Source: an uncultured Eubacteriales bacterium
Lineage (GTDB): Bacteria > Bacillota > Clostridia > Oscillospirales > Acutalibacteraceae
NCBI GenBank assembly: GCA_934476545.1
Contig: CAKSOB010000001.1
Span: forward strand, 107,703 to 171,702
Reading direction: 5' to 3'
Length of the DNA stretch: 64,000 nucleotides
Shown here: one piece after another, positions 1 through 6,979 of the stretch
Numbering within the stretch: position 1 is the first letter of the stretch
Layout of the letters: the number at the start of each line of letters is the position of its first letter
Made by a program: the position numbers and the translations under genes
Notes under the pieces: model-generated
What the model was told of the DNA's origin: nothing
Seen by the model: the letters and a program-made list of their open reading frames with translations, nothing else
Databases searched by the model: none

Positions 1-583
1 TCCCCACACCGGAACCGGGCGCAATGCCGCCATCGGAAAGCTGCACCGTACATCCCAACCGATGTAAGGAGCGAGATGCCAAGGCATCCACCACAATCAC
101 TGCCGACGGTTTTAGATGCTTGGTTAGACTGCTCAATAGTTCCGCCGCTTCCATTCCGGTGTTGCCCAACACATTTGGCGTTACCGTTACCACCGGACGA
201 AAATAGTCGTTTCCCGTTAATCGCTGCAACTCTCCGGCAATATGGCGTGTCGCTAACACCCTGTCTGCTGTTTTGGGTCCCAGTGCATCCGGTGTGATTT
301 CTCGGTTTCCTAATCCCGCCACTAAAACAGTTCCTCTCATCGGCAGCAGCTTTTTCAGTTCTTCGGCAACGATTTTTCGGTATCGGTTTTCTCTGTCCAA
401 GTGGTCGCTAAACGGCTCCATTTCTACTGTAATATACGTTCCCTGTGGCTTTTGATAGCGAGATTCTTCCTGCTTCTCCACTACCAAAGTCGTAACCCGA
501 CAGCCGTCCTGATCTCGTTGATGTAATCCTCGACTCCCCTCGGCCTCTCGATTCTCCAATGCCAAGTCTGTTCGCAAGATCAT
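1..583 (-). CDS. gpr: Germination protease GPR (5' part, runs off the left edge)
   Basis: GPR cleaves small acid-soluble spore proteins during germination; it is made in the forespore as a zymogen. About 194 residues are visible and the rest lies beyond base 1. The N-terminus reads M-I-L-R-T-D-L-A, the RTDLA signature around the autoprocessing site of the family. It is followed by the conserved GLGN and TPDALGP segments, and further on by a stretch reading D-A-L-A-S-R-S. I chose the ATG at 583 because a GGGAGG lies 11 nt upstream; the ATG at 592 is almost on top of that ribosome site. It is transcribed away from rpsT, the gpr-rpsT pairing common in Firmicutes. No sigma-G promoter is clear, although an AT-rich CATATATA lies just upstream of the ribosome site. 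Its presence marks a spore former. Confidence 0.93.
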   Translation of the reverse strand, partial: MILRTDLALENREAEGSRGLHQRDQDGCRVTTLVVEKQEESRYQKPQGTYITVEMEPFSDHLDRENRYRKIVAEELKKLLPMRGTVLVAGLGNREITPDALGPKTADRVLATRHIAGELQRLTGNDYFRPVVTVTPNVLGNTGMEAAELLSSLTKHLKPSAVIVVDALASRSLHRLGCTVQLSDGGIAPGSGVG

Positions 584-714
584 CCGCTCCATCTCCTCCC
601 TATTTTCATCTACTATATATGGTGTGACAGATCCCTTGATTTATCAATCTGACACAACGGAAAGTTTTTACAGGAAATTTAGACCAAAAACACCGTTCCT
701 GTTGAAAAAAACAG

Positions 715-743
715 TTGCATTTCTTTGCGATTCGTGCTATGAT
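715..743 (+). promoter_or_regulatory. Sigma-A promoter of rpsT
   Basis: TTGCAT (715-720), 17-bp spacer, TATGAT (738-743). The predicted start falls near 750, about 30 nt before the rpsT ATG. Confidence 0.8.
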
Positions 744-779
744 TATGTTTGCATAATGAAAAAATCAGGAGGTGAAATC

Positions 780-1037
780 ATGCCAAACATTAAGTCTGCT
801 AAGAAGCGTGTAAAGGTTATCGCTGCAAAGACAGAGCGCAACAAGGCAATCAACTCTGCACTTAAAACCGACATCAAAAAGGCAAACATTGCAATCGAGG
901 CAAACGCTGAGAACAAGGCTGAAGCTGTTCGCGTTGCTCTCAGAGCAATCGACAAGGCTACTGCTAAGGGCATTCTTCACAAGAATACCGCTGCCAGAAA
1001 GAAGTCTTCTCTCGCCAGAAAGCTGAACGCTTGCTAA
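780..1037 (+). CDS. rpsT: 30S ribosomal protein S20
   Basis: An 85-residue basic protein that binds 16S rRNA during early assembly of the 30S subunit. It begins [10 protein letters not shown], the hallmark of S20, and is Lys/Ala-rich throughout, with the conserved [17 protein letters not shown] motif near its C-terminus. The ATG at 780 follows an AGGAGGTG ribosome site 5 nt upstream. An in-frame start at 624 would place the promoter inside the gene and is rejected. It is monocistronic, with its own promoter and terminator, and divergent from gpr. Confidence 0.97.
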   Translation: MPNIKSAKKRVKVIAAKTERNKAINSALKTDIKKANIAIEANAENKAEAVRVALRAIDKATAKGILHKNTAARKKSSLARKLNAC

Positions 1038-1060
1038 GGCAACGTTTTTCGGTGATAGTA

Positions 1061-1085
1061 ACAGAGCCAATCGGCTCTGTTTTTC
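1061..1085 (+). terminator. Intrinsic terminator of rpsT
   Basis: ACAGAGCC / GGCTCTGT stem with an AATC loop followed by a T-run. Confidence 0.88.
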
Positions 1086-1142
1086 TTTACCCATTTTTCA
1101 GAATAAACAAGGGAATTTCCTACAATCTTTGCACAATGTCAG

Positions 1143-1171
1143 TTGACTTTTTACTGAAAATTCGGTATGAT
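1143..1171 (+). promoter_or_regulatory. Sigma-A promoter of the small membrane protein
   Basis: TTGACT (1143-1148), 17-bp spacer, TATGAT (1166-1171). A near-consensus promoter about 45 bp before the ATG at 1219. Confidence 0.82.
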
Positions 1172-1218
1172 AAGCTTGTAAACTTGTTGTGCATATGAAA
1201 AATCGGAGGTGCGTTCCC

Positions 1219-1371
1219 ATGAAAGCAAAAAAAGGTCTGAAGGGTATTTTTGGCATCGTAATGCTGGCAGGTGTTGTAGCAGCTGTCGTAGCAACTATAA
1301 TCCTGTTCTTGGACAAAAAGAAAAAGGATGAGGAAGAATTGGAGCAATATCTGGACTGCTCCATTCAGTAA
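1219..1371 (+). CDS. Small single-pass membrane protein, unknown function
   Basis: A 50-residue protein with a basic start (M-K-A-K-K-G-L-K), one hydrophobic segment of about 22 residues (roughly 11-33, Gly/Ala/Val-rich), then a Lys-rich stop-transfer and an acidic tail rich in Glu ending in a cysteine-containing segment. This predicts a membrane anchor with the charged tail in the cytoplasm. The start is set by GGAGGT about 8 nt upstream. It has its own near-consensus promoter and a strong terminator, so it is a genuine monocistronic gene. I do not recognise a family. Confidence 0.75.
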   Translation: MKAKKGLKGIFGIVMLAGVVAAVVATIILFLDKKKKDEEELEQYLDCSIQ

Positions 1372-1378
1372 CACAAAT

Positions 1379-1408
1379 CCCCCGGAGAACTTTCCGGGGG
1401 ACTTTTTT
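1379..1408 (+). terminator. Intrinsic terminator of the small membrane protein gene
   Basis: CCCCCGGA / TCCGGGGG stem with a 6-nt loop, followed by a T-run. Confidence 0.88.
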
Positions 1409-1436
1409 GCATCCATTTTTGCATCCATATAAAATA

Positions 1437-1793
1437 TTAGGCTTTATCGCCAGAGCGAGAAAGCATCGCCGCTAAATACCCAAAGAACACTGCTGCAGCA
1501 ATTCCGGCAGCCGTTGCACTGATTCCTCCGAAAAAAGCGCCCAACAAACCGCTTTGCTCTACGGCTTCTTTCGTTCCCGTTGCCAATGTATATCCGAAAC
1601 CGGTCAATGGTACCGTAGCGCCGGCGCCAGCAAAAGCAACCAAGGGTTCATATAAGCCCACGGCAGTTAAGGCAACGCCTGCCGTTACAAATAAAACTAA
1701 AATCCGAGCAGGGGTCAGTTTGGTAAAATCAATTAAAAGCTGTCCCACTACACAAATCAGACCGCCTACCCAAAATGTATTGAAAAATTCCAT
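1437..1793 (-). CDS. spoVAE: Stage V sporulation protein AE (SpoVAE)
   Basis: A 118-residue integral membrane protein of the SpoVA complex, which moves dipicolinic acid into and out of the spore across the inner forespore membrane. The protein is almost entirely hydrophobic. It carries the family pattern G-G-L-I-C-V-x-G-Q-L-L near the start, then K-L-T-P-A-R and G-L-Y-E-P-L, and the F-A-G-A-G-A-T-V-P-L loop. I chose the ATG at 1793 because GGAGGTGA lies 7 nt upstream; a longer reading to 1823 would add ten residues without a ribosome site. The usual partners spoVAC and spoVAD are not adjacent, so the locus is split or this is a solitary paralogue. Confidence 0.88.
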   Translation of the reverse strand: MEFFNTFWVGGLICVVGQLLIDFTKLTPARILVLFVTAGVALTAVGLYEPLVAFAGAGATVPLTGFGYTLATGTKEAVEQSGLLGAFFGGISATAAGIAAAVFFGYLAAMLSRSGDKA

Positions 1794-1843
1794 GTTCTTC
1801 ACCTCCGAAATAGCATTTCCCAATTCCGGAAGATTATACCCAT

Positions 1844-1874
1844 AAAAAAAGGACGCTGCTGCGTCCTTTTATTT
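1844..1874 (-). terminator. Bidirectional terminator between spoVAE and the DUF2500-like gene
   Basis: GGACGC / GCGTCC stem with a TGCT loop, flanked by A-runs and T-runs on both sides. On the minus strand it ends the gene at 1869. Confidence 0.75.
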
Positions 1875-2270
1875 TTTGGAAAACTTATTAAATACCGAAT
1901 TTTTATCCGGCACAAACAATTTGGTGCCAATGGTGCCACTGGGACATTCAAACTTCAGAAGGTCATCTCCCTCATACATCAAATCGCCCCAATCATTTTC
2001 GCCGCACTTTCCACGCATTTTACTGGTAACAGGAAATGTTTTTGTGGTGCCGTCCTTAAATTGGAATGTCAGCTTCATTGCGGTCACACCCTTATGGGTC
2101 ACCCCTTGCTGATCCACCACTTCGCCATACTCTCGCTCTGTTTTAATAAGCACTGCTTTTCGGAAATAGCGTTTTTTGCCGGAAAATCGCTTGGTTCGCA
2201 CCAAAATACCGCCGACAATCAAAATTGCAATCAGTACACCGAAAATAATGTAGGATACAATCGGATTCAT
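1869..2270 (-). CDS. DUF2500-like single-pass membrane protein
   Basis: A 133-residue protein: one N-terminal transmembrane helix (about residues 6-25), a basic linker, and a soluble domain predicted as beta-rich. The domain contains a T-x-K-x-F-P-V-T motif and a G-D-L-M-Y-E-G-D-x-L-L-x-F segment. These resemble DUF2500 family proteins, whose function is unknown. The ATG at 2270 is preceded by GGAGGAGAAG. It ends in a terminator shared with the spoVAE side. The family assignment is by resemblance only. Confidence 0.7.
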   Translation of the reverse strand: MNPIVSYIIFGVLIAILIVGGILVRTKRFSGKKRYFRKAVLIKTEREYGEVVDQQGVTHKGVTAMKLTFQFKDGTTKTFPVTSKMRGKCGENDWGDLMYEGDDLLKFECPSGTIGTKLFVPDKNSVFNKFSKK

Positions 2271-2601
2271 CGCTTCTCCTCCCTACTGATTAAGATAGGT
2301 CTATTGTAGCATAGTCTATCCTCAGAGTAAACTGTAAAATTACATCCCTGTTATTTGTGCATATTGTATAGTATGTGTGTAAAATCTTGGGACAAACTTC
2401 CGTTATTGAGAAAAAGTATGCAACAACTCTCTATCCGGAAAATGAATATTTGAAAGTTAAAAATTTCATATCTGTAATCATTTTACAACTTAGTCGGGTG
2501 TTTCTTTTGGGATTTTACAAATAGTATAGAGCAGAATTTCTTTAAAAATCCGCAGTATTCCAAAGTTTTTTAAATTTTTTAAACTTTTTTTAAATTTTCT
2601 A

Positions 2602-2630
2602 TTGACATACATCAACATATCGTATATAAT
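2602..2630 (+). promoter_or_regulatory. Perfect consensus sigma-A promoter for an orphan transcript
   Basis: TTGACA (2602-2607), 17-bp spacer, TATAAT (2625-2630). Both hexamers match consensus exactly. No protein gene lies downstream on this strand before the terminator at 3077-3110. Confidence 0.88.
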
Positions 2631-2636
2631 TATGAC

Positions 2637-3110
2637 ATCGCAACCGAGAAAACTTGCAAAACGGTTCTGCAAAACCTTCTAAGTTTTGCAAGTTACAAAG
2701 TTAAAATATTCATTTCGGGTTCTGTTTCCGCTGAATTTGATCGCCCAATAAGGATTTTAAGCGATCCGGTTGAGCGGAGACAGAAACAAGAGAAATAGCC
2801 ACTCGGCTGTTTCTGCTCCATCCATTTCTGAAAGAAATCCCCCTTATCCCCTTTGGACTGGGTGTATTTCATTTCAAAACCTCTCGGAACGTTAGAATTG
2901 ATTAGAACTACCTTCCGAAGTACAAACAGTTGACTGCAATCTTCTGTTTGAAAATTCTCTCCCGCCGCTTCTTCTCTCTTTGCGGTAGGGTAGCGAATTG
3001 CATTTGTGTCTTTCCATTCTGTGCAAAATTGGCACGGCTCCTATTTTCTTTTCGAAAATTTAAAGATTGGAAAGTGAAAATAGCCCGCCCACTGGCAGGG
3101 CTATTTTTCT
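2637..3110 (+). ncRNA. Candidate structured non-coding RNA of about 470 nt
   Basis: The interval between a perfect promoter and an intrinsic terminator has no credible coding frame; the 71-codon frame at 2930 has no ribosome site and unlikely composition. It is rich in local helices. The pairs seen are AACTTGCAAAAC / GTTTTGCAAGTT (2651-2695), a long arm GTTCTGTTTCCGCT / AGCGGAGACAGAAAC (2719-2787) enclosing GATCGC / GCGATC, AGAAATAGCC / GGCTGTTTCT (2791-2814), and CAAACAG / CTGTTTG (2923-2950). CCGAGA (2644) can pair with CTCGG (2882) to close the 5' two thirds. I looked for RNase P RNA, tmRNA, SRP RNA and 6S RNA signatures and could not assign it. It may contain more than one processed RNA. 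Confidence 0.6.
3077..3110 (+). terminator. Terminator of the orphan transcript
   Basis: AAAATAGCCC / GGGCTATTTT stem followed by TTCTTT. Confidence 0.85.
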
Positions 3111-3126
3111 TTGCCTTTTTATCAAA

Positions 3127-3156
3127 AAAGACCGCTCTTAGTTGAGCGGTCTTTTT
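3127..3156 (-). terminator. Bidirectional terminator downstream of the KtrB gene
   Basis: AAAGACCGCTC / GAGCGGTCTTT stem with a TTAGTT loop and flanking A/T runs. It ends the K+ transporter gene on the minus strand and backs up the + strand terminator at 3077. Confidence 0.85.
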
Positions 3157-3162
3157 GTTTTA

Positions 3163-4542
3163 TCAGCCTACCATCAATTTTCCGTCCGGTAAGATGGATT
3201 CGGAGTGGCGTGGTTTCCGGTTGGCAAATGCCAATCCCAACGATACCACACCGACACGTCCTACGAACATATTGATGATCAGTGCAATTTTTGGTGCTAA
3301 TAAAAGATGCGGTGTAAAAGCAGCGTTAAATCCGGTTGTACTAAATCCGGATACCGATTCATACAGCGCATCAATTGCGCTGACATCCGGCATACTGATT
3401 AAAATCACAATCGTTGTTGCCAACGACAATACCATTCCGCCTGCAAACAAGGTCAATGCCTCAAATACTGTTGTTGTATCAATTCTGCGTTTCAGAAAAG
3501 ATACCTCTGTTCTGCCACGGAATACACTGAAAATGGTTGCAACCAAAACCACAATGGTTGTGGTCTTGATACCACCCGCCGTAGAACCCGGAGAGCCGCC
3601 AATAAACATTAAACAAATGTCGATAAATTTCGTTACGGAATGTTCCGCAGCAGGATCTATCGCAGAAAAACCGGCTGTTCGGGAACTGGCAGACTGGAAC
3701 AGACTGACCAACATCTTTTGAAAGAAATTATAGTCTTTCAAAGCGTGCCGATATTCTATCGTCATGATTGCTGCCGCACCCACCACTAACAAAAATAAGG
3801 TGCTAATCAATACAACTTGGCTTTGGAATGACAAACGCTTTCGACTCTCTCGATGGAGCAGTGGGTTCAATTTCTTCAAATAAATATCACTGACCACAAT
3901 GAAGCCCAAACCGCCTACGACGATCAATCCGGTCATTGTCAGCGACACTAACGGGTCAGAAGATACAGCGGAGGCATTCAATCCAATGGAAGTGAAAATA
4001 TCAAATCCGGCATTACAAAAAGAAGAAATCGCTGTAAAAACTGAAACCCACACACCATAAATACCACACATCGGGACAAAGCGAATCAACAGCAATGCTG
4101 TACCGATAAATTCTACGGAGAAGGTGAACAGAAACACGGTTTTCAGCAGATGCTTAATATCCACATTATCGGTGCCGCTGTTTTCTTTGGCAAGCGCCAA
4201 GTCCTTGATTCCCAGCTTTTGTCGAAACAGCAGCGTAAATCCTGTTGTGAAGGTTACCAATCCCAAGCCGCCTACCTGAATGAGCAACAATAAAATTACC
4301 TGCCCAATCGGCGACCAGTGCTGCCAAGTATCGTAAACATTCAGTCCGGTTACACAAGTAGCGGACGTTGCAGTAAACATTGCATTCTCAATGGGTGTAA
4401 ACGCTCCTGTCCGAGAAGAAAACGGTAACCACAGTAAACATCCACCAATTAAAATGATACCCAAAAAACTAAGTACAATAATTCGGACGGGCGCAATTCC
4501 TTTTGTTTTTTTACTACGTCGGCGTCCTAACAAGTCTTCCAT
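3163..4542 (-). CDS. ktrB: K+ transporter, KtrB/TrkH family membrane subunit
   Basis: A 459-residue ion-translocating subunit of a Ktr/Trk potassium uptake system in the cytoplasmic membrane. The four pore-loop repeats are visible: T-S-A-T-C-V-T-G-L near residue 63, S-S-F-C-N-A-G-F-D, S-S-R-T-A-G-F-S and S-G-F-S-T-T-G-F. The central glycines supply the selectivity filter. The length and short basic N-terminus fit KtrB better than the longer TrkH of Proteobacteria. I chose the ATG at 4542 (AAGGAG 8 nt upstream); a GTG at 4551 has no ribosome site. No gene for the KtrA/TrkA nucleotide-binding partner lies nearby, so that subunit must be encoded elsewhere or be shared. Confidence 0.92.
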   Translation of the reverse strand: MEDLLGRRRSKKTKGIAPVRIIVLSFLGIILIGGCLLWLPFSSRTGAFTPIENAMFTATSATCVTGLNVYDTWQHWSPIGQVILLLLIQVGGLGLVTFTTGFTLLFRQKLGIKDLALAKENSGTDNVDIKHLLKTVFLFTFSVEFIGTALLLIRFVPMCGIYGVWVSVFTAISSFCNAGFDIFTSIGLNASAVSSDPLVSLTMTGLIVVGGLGFIVVSDIYLKKLNPLLHRESRKRLSFQSQVVLISTLFLLVVGAAAIMTIEYRHALKDYNFFQKMLVSLFQSASSRTAGFSAIDPAAEHSVTKFIDICLMFIGGSPGSTAGGIKTTTIVVLVATIFSVFRGRTEVSFLKRRIDTTTVFEALTLFAGGMVLSLATTIVILISMPDVSAIDALYESVSGFSTTGFNAAFTPHLLLAPKIALIINMFVGRVGVVSLGLAFANRKPRHSESILPDGKLMVG

Positions 4543-4666
4543 GAGACACACTCCTTCCCGGGAATCATTCTGTTTGTCCTATGATACCGCAGCTTTGGGG
4601 AAAAAGCAAGAGGAGAAAAATAATGGATTTTCGAATCGATTTATAACAATTAAGAAACAAAAATAA

Positions 4667-4696
4667 AAAAACCATGCACACTCGGTGCATGGTTTC
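4667..4696 (-). terminator. Terminator downstream of tRNA-Arg
   Basis: AAACCATGCAC / GTGCATGGTTT stem with a short loop. Read on the minus strand it is followed by a long T-run. Confidence 0.82.
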
Positions 4697-4699
4697 CTT

Positions 4700-4776
4700 T
4701 GGCGCGCTGCAAGGGACTCGAACCCCTGACCTACTGGTTCGTAGCCAGTTACTCTATCCAGCTGAGCTAGCAGCGC
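4700..4776 (-). tRNA. tRNA-Arg (ACG)
   Basis: A 77-nt cloverleaf: acceptor GCGCTGC / GCAGCGC, D-arm GCTC...GAGT, anticodon arm CTGGC-TACGAAC-CAG with ACG anticodon, T-arm containing GGTTCGAGTCC, and an encoded CCA end. The anticodon wobble A is expected to become inosine, reading CGU/CGC/CGA. Confidence 0.96.
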
Positions 4777-4852
4777 ACACTCGCTTTTCTCAAGCCAGCC
4801 TGTATATAATAACATACTGTCTCGCAAAAAGCAAGCCTTTTTTCAAATTTTT

Positions 4853-6742
4853 TTAATTTTTTTCAAATTCTTCTTGTATTTCCCGTTCTAAACGGAAAAC
4901 ACCGCAGCCATACCCCTCTAAAATTGCGGTTGCACCCACATCTTTGCCCAACAGCACCTCAGCAGACTGATATTCCAATGGAAGTTGAATGGTTTGCGGA
5001 TACTCATTGCTGTTCAGCGCAATGAGGATTTCCTCGCTGTCGCAACGACGAATGTACGCCATCACACCATTGCACGCTGTAACAGGGATAAATTCGCCCT
5101 CTTTGAATACAAGATGCGCAGTTCGCAGAGCACCCAGTTTTTCGTACCAAGCGAGCAGTTCTTTGTTTTCTCGTCCCCACGGATAACCGGTGCGGTTAAA
5201 TGGATCCTTATAGCCTTCTACCCCGGCTTCGTCGCCGTAATAGATACAAGGAACGCCCGGTAAAGTATACTGCATCAACGAAGCAAGGCGCATCTTTTTC
5301 AGTCCAACTTTCCACTGCTCCTTTGTCATCTTGCAGGAACATTGCCATTCTCTGCCACGATTACACATTGGTTCGCCTGCCAGTACGGTAATGGCACGCT
5401 CTGTGTCGTGGGTACCGATGTGATTCATCAGCAAACGAACAACCTGTGGCGGATAATTCTCCAAGACTGACAAAATCATTTCCATCATATCTTCCGCTTT
5501 TGCACCGGTCAAAAAGCCCAGAACCGCATCACGGAACGGATAGTTCATAACGCTGTCCAGTTGCCCGCCCAAAAGGTAGCGACGACGAATACCATAGGCA
5601 GTCTTGTTGGAAGCATCTTCCCATACCTCGCCCAGAACAATGGCATCGGGATCCTGCCGCTTGGCACTATCGGATAAGCTGTCAATAAAGGGATCGGGCA
5701 ATTCGTCTGCCACATCCAAACGCCAACCGGAAGCGCCCAAGCTGAGCCACTTCTGCACAATGCCACCGTCCCCATTGATATAGGTATCATACTCCGGGTT
5801 GGTTTCATTTACATTCGGAAGCGTGTTAAACCCCCACCAACTCTCGTACACGTTCGGCCACTGTTGGAAGGTATACCAAGGATAGTATGGGGACTCTTGG
5901 CTCTGATAAGCGCCTACGGCATCATAGCGCCCCTTTTTGTTGAAGTAAATACTATCGCTGCCAGTGTGGTTGAATACGCCGTCCAACAGAATTCGAATAC
6001 CCAGTTTCTTCGCTTTAGCGCAAAGGGATTTAAACTCCTTTTCAGTACCGAGCATTGGGTCGATTTTACTGTAATCGGCAGTATTGTAGCGGTGATTGGA
6101 ATGGGCTTCAAAAATCGGATTTAAGTATAGGCAGGTTACCCCCAACTTTTGTAAGTAGGGTAATTTTTTCTCAATGCCTTTTAAGTCACCGCCAAAGTAA
6201 TCGGAGTTTGTCACATCCCCGTTTTCATCGGGACGCCATTCCGGCTCATCAAACCAATCTTTATGATAGTGACGGTCTTCCGGAATATTACTCTTCTTTG
6301 TTTTCGAGTTAAAAAAGCGATCCGGAAAAATTTGATATAAGATTCCGCCTGCCAACCAGTCCGGCGTGGTAAATCCTTTTTTATAGGCGGTTAACTGCCA
6401 ACTGCCACGGTCACCGATGTTATCAATCACACCGACACCGCCACTGCCCCATTGCCGATCGATTCGACGGATTCCTCTGCTTGTTTGAATCTCAAAATAA
6501 TAAAAATACAACCCGAAGGTTTCCGGTGTAAAATGACATTCCCACCACTCATCGTAGTCGCCTGCCATACCGCACCAAAACATATCGAAAATCTTTACCT
6601 GTTTGGTAGAATCTTCCTCCACACAAAGCCGGGCAGCGCTACATTTTAAATCTCGTGGAATCCGGATTTTAAAGTGAACCGGTGTTCCTTCTGCAACGGC
6701 ACCCACCGGATTTCGGTAGATTGGATCTCTTGAATTAAACAT
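4853..6742 (-). CDS. GH13 alpha-glucan hydrolase (neopullulanase/cyclomaltodextrinase type)
   Basis: A 629-residue cytoplasmic enzyme predicted to hydrolyse alpha-1,4 (and possibly alpha-1,6) bonds of maltodextrins. Residues 1-115 form an N-terminal beta domain resembling CBM34. The TIM barrel starts near residue 130 (Y-Q-I-F-P-D-R-F). Conserved blocks are D-G-V-F-N-H at 254-259, R-L-D at 341-343 with nucleophile D343, G-E-V-W with acid/base E372, and H-D with transition-state D446. A short C-terminal beta domain closes the protein. There is no signal peptide. The next gene upstream on the same strand is glycogen phosphorylase, with a terminator between them, so they form a functional pair rather than a tight operon: phosphorolysis leaves limit dextrins that this enzyme can shorten. 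Exact substrate specificity cannot be read from sequence. Confidence 0.9.
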   Translation of the reverse strand: MFNSRDPIYRNPVGAVAEGTPVHFKIRIPRDLKCSAARLCVEEDSTKQVKIFDMFWCGMAGDYDEWWECHFTPETFGLYFYYFEIQTSRGIRRIDRQWGSGGVGVIDNIGDRGSWQLTAYKKGFTTPDWLAGGILYQIFPDRFFNSKTKKSNIPEDRHYHKDWFDEPEWRPDENGDVTNSDYFGGDLKGIEKKLPYLQKLGVTCLYLNPIFEAHSNHRYNTADYSKIDPMLGTEKEFKSLCAKAKKLGIRILLDGVFNHTGSDSIYFNKKGRYDAVGAYQSQESPYYPWYTFQQWPNVYESWWGFNTLPNVNETNPEYDTYINGDGGIVQKWLSLGASGWRLDVADELPDPFIDSLSDSAKRQDPDAIVLGEVWEDASNKTAYGIRRRYLLGGQLDSVMNYPFRDAVLGFLTGAKAEDMMEMILSVLENYPPQVVRLLMNHIGTHDTERAITVLAGEPMCNRGREWQCSCKMTKEQWKVGLKKMRLASLMQYTLPGVPCIYYGDEAGVEGYKDPFNRTGYPWGRENKELLAWYEKLGALRTAHLVFKEGEFIPVTACNGVMAYIRRCDSEEILIALNSNEYPQTIQLPLEYQSAEVLLGKDVGATAILEGYGCGVFRLEREIQEEFEKN

Positions 6743-6911
6743 TGGTCTCTTACCTTTCTTCCCTTTTTCTCCGAATTATTATAACATAAATTTGATTTTA
6801 GCACAAAATGAAAAACCAAACTTCCTGTAAAACAAAACCATGTTTCAACGTTCTTAGCATCTTAGCGTTATCAAAATCTTTTTGCACCTAAAAATTTATT
6901 GCAATAAAAAG

Positions 6912-6950
6912 AAAACAGCGCCAACCAAGCTCGGTTCGACGCTGTTTTTT
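6912..6950 (-). terminator. Terminator of glycogen phosphorylase
   Basis: AACAGCG / CGCTGTT stem enclosing AACC / GGTT. Read on the minus strand it ends in a T-rich tail. Confidence 0.78.
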
Positions 6951-6979
6951 ATTTTTCTATCGGGAAATTCCCGAAGAAA

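Noticed and set aside
2637..3110. Identity as RNase P RNA, tmRNA, SRP RNA or 6S RNA
   Set aside because: The conserved P4/GAGGAAAGUC of RNase P, a tag reading frame with CCA-like end of tmRNA, the SRP Alu/GGAA apex, and the single long rod with central bubble of 6S RNA could not be recognised. Left as unassigned.
2930..3145. 71-codon frame in the orphan transcript
   Set aside because: No ribosome site, Phe/Cys/Ser-rich composition, and it runs through the terminator stem.
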